Shown piece by piece: positions 53,072 through 56,743 of a DNA stretch of 56,743 nt. The notes under the pieces are model-generated. The model was not told the DNA's origin. It worked only from the letters and a program-made list of their open reading frames with translations, and made no database searches. Position numbers and translations under genes: made by a program. Position 1 is the stretch's first letter, and every line of letters begins with the position of its first letter. The stretch comes from Streptomyces panaciradicis (GTDB lineage Bacteria; Actinomycetota; Actinomycetes; Streptomycetales; Streptomycetaceae): the NCBI RefSeq assembly GCF_023516615.1, contig NZ_JAMGBF010000076.1, positions 1-56,743 of the forward strand, written 5' to 3'.

Positions 53072-53854
53072 GTGTCCGCTACGCCCGTGCTGGCGTTGCG
53101 CGGAGTCTCCAAGCGATTCGGTGCGGTGCAGGCACTCACCGATGTCGAACTGGAGGTCCACGCCGGCGAAGTGGTCGCCCTGGTCGGCGACAACGGCGCC
53201 GGAAAGTCGACGCTCGTCAAGACGATCGCCGGAGTCCACCCCATCGATGAGGGCGTCATCGAGTGGGAGGGCAAGCCGGTCAGCATCAACAAGCCGCACG
53301 ACGCCCAGGGACTCGGCGTCGCGACGGTCTACCAGGACCTCGCGCTGTGCGACAACCTCGACGTGGTCGGCAACCTCTACCTCGGACGCGAGCTGCTGCA
53401 CCGCGGCGTCATCGACGAGGTCACGATGGAGAAGAAGGCCCGCGAGCTGCTGAGCACGCTCTCCATCCGCATCCCGAGCGTTCGCATCCCGATCGCGAGC
53501 CTCTCCGGTGGTCAGCGCCAGGTCGTCGCCATCGCGCGCGCCCTGATCGGCGAGCCGAAGGTCGTCATCCTCGACGAGCCCACCGCCGCCCTCGGCGTCG
53601 AGCAGACCGCCCAGGTCCTCGACCTTGTCGAGCGGCTGCGCGAGCAGAACCTCGCCGTCATCCTCATCAGCCACAACATGGCGGACGTCAAGGCGGTCGC
53701 CGACACCGTCGCCGTACTGCGGCTGGGCAGGAACAACGGTTCCTTCTCGGTGAAGGACACCAGTCAGGAAGAAATCATCTCCGCGATCACCGGTGCCACG
53801 GACAACGCCGTGACCCGTCGTGCGGGGCGGCGCGGCGCGGAGGCGACCCAGTGA
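53072..53854 (+). CDS. xylG: XylG: xylose ABC transporter ATP-binding protein
   Basis: This 260-aa ABC ATPase has Walker A GDNGAGKST, signature LSGGQRQVVAIARALIG and Walker B VVILDEPTAALG. It is a single nucleotide-binding domain, unlike the tandem-domain XylG of E. coli, so it should act as a homodimer with XylH. I use the GTG at 53072 (VSATPVLALRG) preceded by AAGGAG; an ATG at 53063 is possible. It overlaps xylH by four bases. Confidence 0.93.
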   Translation: MSATPVLALRGVSKRFGAVQALTDVELEVHAGEVVALVGDNGAGKSTLVKTIAGVHPIDEGVIEWEGKPVSINKPHDAQGLGVATVYQDLALCDNLDVVGNLYLGRELLHRGVIDEVTMEKKARELLSTLSIRIPSVRIPIASLSGGQRQVVAIARALIGEPKVVILDEPTAALGVEQTAQVLDLVERLREQNLAVILISHNMADVKAVADTVAVLRLGRNNGSFSVKDTSQEEIISAITGATDNAVTRRAGRRGAEATQ

Positions 53855-55167
53855 GCGACACATCCAAGGTTTCCAAGGTGGACCCCGAGGCGCAGGACAC
53901 CGTCGCGCCCGCGGACGACCCCACCGCGGCCCCGATCTCCGTCGTCGACCCGCGTCTGCTGATCCGCGAAGAGGGCCTCAAGGGCTACTGGACCGAGTTC
54001 ACCCGCAAGGTCAAGGGCGGTGAGCTGGGCTCGCTCCCGGTGGTGATCGGCCTGATCATCATCTGGACGATCTTCCAGTTCCAGAACAGCCGGTTCCTCA
54101 GCGCCGACAACGTCTCGAACATCAGCTACTACATGTCGGCCACCGGCATGCTGGCCATCGGCCTGGTGTTCGTCCTGCTGCTCGGCGAGATCGACCTGTC
54201 GGTCGGTTCGGTCAGCGGCCTGGCCTCGACCGTGTTCGCCGTGTTCGTGGTCCAGCACGGCCTGAACGCCTGGCTGGCGCTGGTCCTGGCGGTCCTCGTC
54301 GGTATCGGCATCGGCGGGCTGCAGGGCTGGTTCTTCGCCAAGATCGGCGTGCCCGCGTTCGTGGTCACTCTGGCCGGCTTCCTCGGCTGGAACGGCCTGA
54401 TGCTGTGGCTGCTGGGCTCCAGCGGCACCATCAACATCCCGTCCGACACCGGCCCGGTCCACCTGCTCGGCCAGAGCTCGTTCTTCATGGACCAGGCCAT
54501 CATCGGCGCCTACCTGCTGGCCGGCCTCGGGGTCGTGCTGGCACTGGTCGGCAACTTCGGTGAGCAGCGCCGCCGCAAGGCCGCGGGCGTGCCGTTCCGG
54601 CCGACCGCCGAGATCCTGCTGCGCGTCGGCGTGCTCGCGGTGGCGTCCTTCCTGGCCGCGTTCGTGCTGAACGACGCCGCCGGTGTCTCCAACGCGCTGG
54701 TGATCTTCCTCGCCGCGCTGGTGATCGTGGACTTCGTGCTGCGCCGTACGACCTACGGCCGCAAGGTCTTCGCGGTCGGCGGCGGCATCGAGGCGGCCCG
54801 CCGTGCCGGTATCAACGTGCCGGTGATCCGGATCACCGTGTTCGCCATCTCCGGCGGCTTCGCGGCGATCGGCGGTATGTTCTTCGCCGGCCAGACCGCG
54901 AGCGCCACGCTGAGCGCCGGTGGCGGCAACACCCTGATGCTCGCCATCGCGGCGGCCGTCATCGGTGGTACCTCGCTGTTCGGTGGCCGCGGCTCGGTCT
55001 GGTCCGCCCTCCTGGGCATGCTGGTCATCCAGTCCATCCAGACCGGCCTGGACCTGCTCAACATGAACACGTCCATCCAGTACATGATCACCGGTGCGGT
55101 GCTGCTGGGCGCCGTCGTCATCGACTCCGTCTCCCGCAGGAGCCAGAAGGCGGCGGGCCGGGCGTAA
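53851..55167 (+). CDS. xylH: XylH: xylose ABC transporter permease
   Basis: This 438-aa membrane protein of the BPD_transp_2 (ribose/xylose) family starts at a GTG inside the xylG stop (GTGA). A ~60-residue cytoplasmic tail precedes about ten membrane segments (VVIGLIIIWTIFQF, LVFVLLLGEIDLSVGSVSGL, GVPAFVVTLAGFLGWNGLML, AIAAAVIGGTSLFGGRGSVW). It forms the xylose channel with XylF and XylG. A terminator follows at 55184. Confidence 0.93.
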   Translation: MSDTSKVSKVDPEAQDTVAPADDPTAAPISVVDPRLLIREEGLKGYWTEFTRKVKGGELGSLPVVIGLIIIWTIFQFQNSRFLSADNVSNISYYMSATGMLAIGLVFVLLLGEIDLSVGSVSGLASTVFAVFVVQHGLNAWLALVLAVLVGIGIGGLQGWFFAKIGVPAFVVTLAGFLGWNGLMLWLLGSSGTINIPSDTGPVHLLGQSSFFMDQAIIGAYLLAGLGVVLALVGNFGEQRRRKAAGVPFRPTAEILLRVGVLAVASFLAAFVLNDAAGVSNALVIFLAALVIVDFVLRRTTYGRKVFAVGGGIEAARRAGINVPVIRITVFAISGGFAAIGGMFFAGQTASATLSAGGGNTLMLAIAAAVIGGTSLFGGRGSVWSALLGMLVIQSIQTGLDLLNMNTSIQYMITGAVLLGAVVIDSVSRRSQKAAGRA

Positions 55168-55183
55168 CACCCCTCCCGAGACC

Positions 55184-55215
55184 TGTGCCCGGCACCAACG
55201 GCGGTGCCGGGCACA
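55184..55215 (+). terminator. Terminator after xylFGH
   Basis: TGTGCCCGGCACC (55184-55196) pairs with GGTGCCGGGCACA (55203-55215): a 13-bp perfect stem with a 6-nt loop. Confidence 0.88.
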
Positions 55216-55359
55216 GTCATGTCGTAGGAAAGTGCGATCGTGGGTAGAGCCGAACGCGTGACCTACGACGCACCGCCCGGGCGTCGTCCGCAAAGGCGGA
55301 ACATTAGACTCGACAAGCCCGGCAACAGCTCGATCAGCTTTTACTGCAAGGAGGCACGG

Positions 55360-56743
55360 GTGCCGCTGCTGACCCGCATCAGGGGACCGCGCGATCTGGA
55401 CCGGCTCAGCCTGGAGGAGCTGGACCAGCTGGCAGAGGAGATCCGGACCTTCCTCGTCGACGCCGTCTCCAAGACCGGCGGCCACCTCGGCCCCAACCTG
55501 GGCGTCGTCGAGCTCACCATCGCCCTGCACCGCGTCTTCGACTCGCCCAAGGACAAGGTGCTGTGGGACACCGGCCACCAGTCCTACGTGCACAAGCTGC
55601 TCACCGGCCGCCAGGACTTCAGCCGGCTGAAGATGAAGGGCGGCCTGTCCGGCTACCCCTCGCAGGCCGAGTCCGAGCACGACGTCATCGAGAACAGCCA
55701 CGCCTCCACCGTGCTGGGCTGGGCCGACGGCCTCGCGAAGGCCAACCAGGTGCTCAGGCGCGACGACCACGTGGTCGCGGTCATCGGTGACGGCGCGCTC
55801 ACCGGCGGCATGGCCTGGGAGGCGCTGAACAACATCGCCGAGGCCAAGGACCGCCCGCTCGTCATCGTCGTCAACGACAACGAGCGCTCCTACGCCCCGA
55901 CCATCGGCGGCCTCGCCAACCACCTGGCGACCCTGCGCACGACCGACGGCTACGAGCGCTTCCTCGCCCGGACGAAGGACATCCTCGACCGCACCCCGGT
56001 CGTCGGCAAGCCGCTGTACGAGACCCTGCACGGCGCCAAGAAGGGCCTGAAGGACTTCATCGCCCCCCAGGGCATGTTCGAGGACCTGGGCCTGAAGTAC
56101 GTCGGCCCCATCGACGGCCACGACATCGAGGCCCTGGAGTCCGCCCTGGCCCGCGCCAAGCGGTTCGGCGGCCCCGTCATCGTCCACTGCCTCACCGAGA
56201 AGGGCCGCGGCTACCAGCCCGCCCTCCAGGACGAGGCCGACCGCTTCCACGGCATCGGCCCCATCCACCCCGACACCGGCCTGCCGATCAAGGCCTCCGG
56301 CGCCGACTGGACCTCCGTCTTCGGTGACGAGATGGTCGAGCTCGGCAAGGAGCGCGAGGACATCGTGGCGATCACCGCGGCGATGCTCCAGCCGGTCGGC
56401 CTGAAGAAGTTCGCGGACACCTTCCCGGACCGGATCTACGACGTCGGCATCGCCGAGCAGCACGGCGCCGTCTCCGCCGCCGGCCTCGCGCACGGCGGTC
56501 TGCACCCCGTCTTCGCCGTCTACGCCACCTTCCTCAACCGCGCCTTCGACCAGGTGCTGATGGACGTCGCCCTGCACAAGTGCGGCGTCACGTTCGTACT
56601 CGACCGGGCGGGCGTCACCGGCACCGACGGCGCCTCCCACAACGGCATGTGGGACATGTCGATCCTCCAGGTGGTGCCGGGCCTCAGGCTCGCCGCCCCG
56701 CGCGACGCCGACCAGGTCCGCGCCCAGCTCCGCGAGGCCGTGG
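55360..56743 (+). CDS. dxs: 1-Deoxy-D-xylulose-5-phosphate synthase (partial)
   Basis: The first 461 codons of DXS, which joins pyruvate and glyceraldehyde 3-phosphate using thiamine diphosphate, first step of the MEP isoprenoid pathway. Seen are KTGGHLGPNLGVVELTIALH, DTGHQSYVHKLLTGR, the TPP motif VIGDGALTGGMAWEALNN, NDNERSYAPTIGGL, and the start of the transketolase domain (YDVGIAEQHGAVSAAGLAHG). AAGGAGG is 5 nt before the GTG at 55360. The gene continues past the window edge. Confidence 0.96.
   Translation, partial: MPLLTRIRGPRDLDRLSLEELDQLAEEIRTFLVDAVSKTGGHLGPNLGVVELTIALHRVFDSPKDKVLWDTGHQSYVHKLLTGRQDFSRLKMKGGLSGYPSQAESEHDVIENSHASTVLGWADGLAKANQVLRRDDHVVAVIGDGALTGGMAWEALNNIAEAKDRPLVIVVNDNERSYAPTIGGLANHLATLRTTDGYERFLARTKDILDRTPVVGKPLYETLHGAKKGLKDFIAPQGMFEDLGLKYVGPIDGHDIEALESALARAKRFGGPVIVHCLTEKGRGYQPALQDEADRFHGIGPIHPDTGLPIKASGADWTSVFGDEMVELGKEREDIVAITAAMLQPVGLKKFADTFPDRIYDVGIAEQHGAVSAAGLAHGGLHPVFAVYATFLNRAFDQVLMDVALHKCGVTFVLDRAGVTGTDGASHNGMWDMSILQVVPGLRLAAPRDADQVRAQLREAV

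Noticed and set aside
53764..56640. 958-codon open frame antisense to xylH and dxs
   Set aside because: It spans two well-identified genes and a terminator on the other strand; composition is shadow-like.

Overview
The window is very GC-rich, with Streptomyces-style codon use, frequent GTG and TTG starts, strong GGAGG ribosome sites and 4-bp stop/start overlaps. The right-hand gene order (MurA-like with HTH, aconitase, ..., NgcEFG, Rok7B7, XylFGH, Dxs) matches, from memory, the SCO5998-SCO6013 region of Streptomyces coelicolor. The cysC/cysD pair at the left edge matches SCO6099/SCO6098, which lie about a hundred genes away in that species. The stretch between these two anchors (about 1-27.6 kb) is therefore a rearranged, largely accessory segment.

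Layout. 1-0.85 kb: cysD (partial) and cysC, sulfate activation, with a 28-bp near-palindrome upstream. 1.0-5.1 kb: a PaaX-type regulator and an aryl-CoA ligase on the minus strand, divergent from an acyl-CoA dehydrogenase and a RidA-like protein, probably an aromatic-acid catabolic unit. 5.1-9.8 kb: small Streptomyces proteins (DUF5999-like, DUF6299-like), a large regulator-like protein, about nine units of a degenerate 36-bp tandem repeat, a P450-like protein without its heme cysteine, and a zinc-ribbon/membrane-protein pair.

10.1-27.6 kb is the most interesting part. A plus-strand operon encodes a 1237-aa CHAT (caspase-like) protease, a protein with a ParS/MbcA-type antitoxin C-terminus, and a RES-domain toxin with its R, E and S residues intact. 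Facing it is a minus-strand operon of a Ser/Thr kinase with C-terminal membrane segments, a large accessory protein, a ClpB-like AAA+ ATPase and an FHA protein with a zinc ribbon. Next to these lie a macro-domain (ADP-ribose-binding) protein, a radical SAM protein, and a plus-strand group ending in a vWA-like lipoprotein and a coiled-coil four-helix membrane protein. I infer a composite conflict or signalling system in which a CHAT protease may release an NAD-attacking RES toxin by cleaving its antitoxin, with phosphorylation, AAA+ remodelling and ADP-ribose sensing alongside.

27.6-56.7 kb is mainly core and carbon metabolism: an HTH-MurA fusion, a DUF4236 protein, aconitase behind two operator-like sites, an orphan histidine kinase, an HD phosphohydrolase, a secreted AA10-CBM2 LPMO behind a perfect CebR box, two GH92 mannosidases sharing a GACAACGTTGTC operator, a GH67 alpha-glucuronidase beside a deletion scar joining fragments of an acetylxylan esterase and a DUF624 gene, the chitin-sugar importer ngcEFG with a DasR-like site, rok7B7, xylFGH, and the start of dxs. 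The theme here is uptake and breakdown of chitin, xylan, cellulose and mannan fragments.
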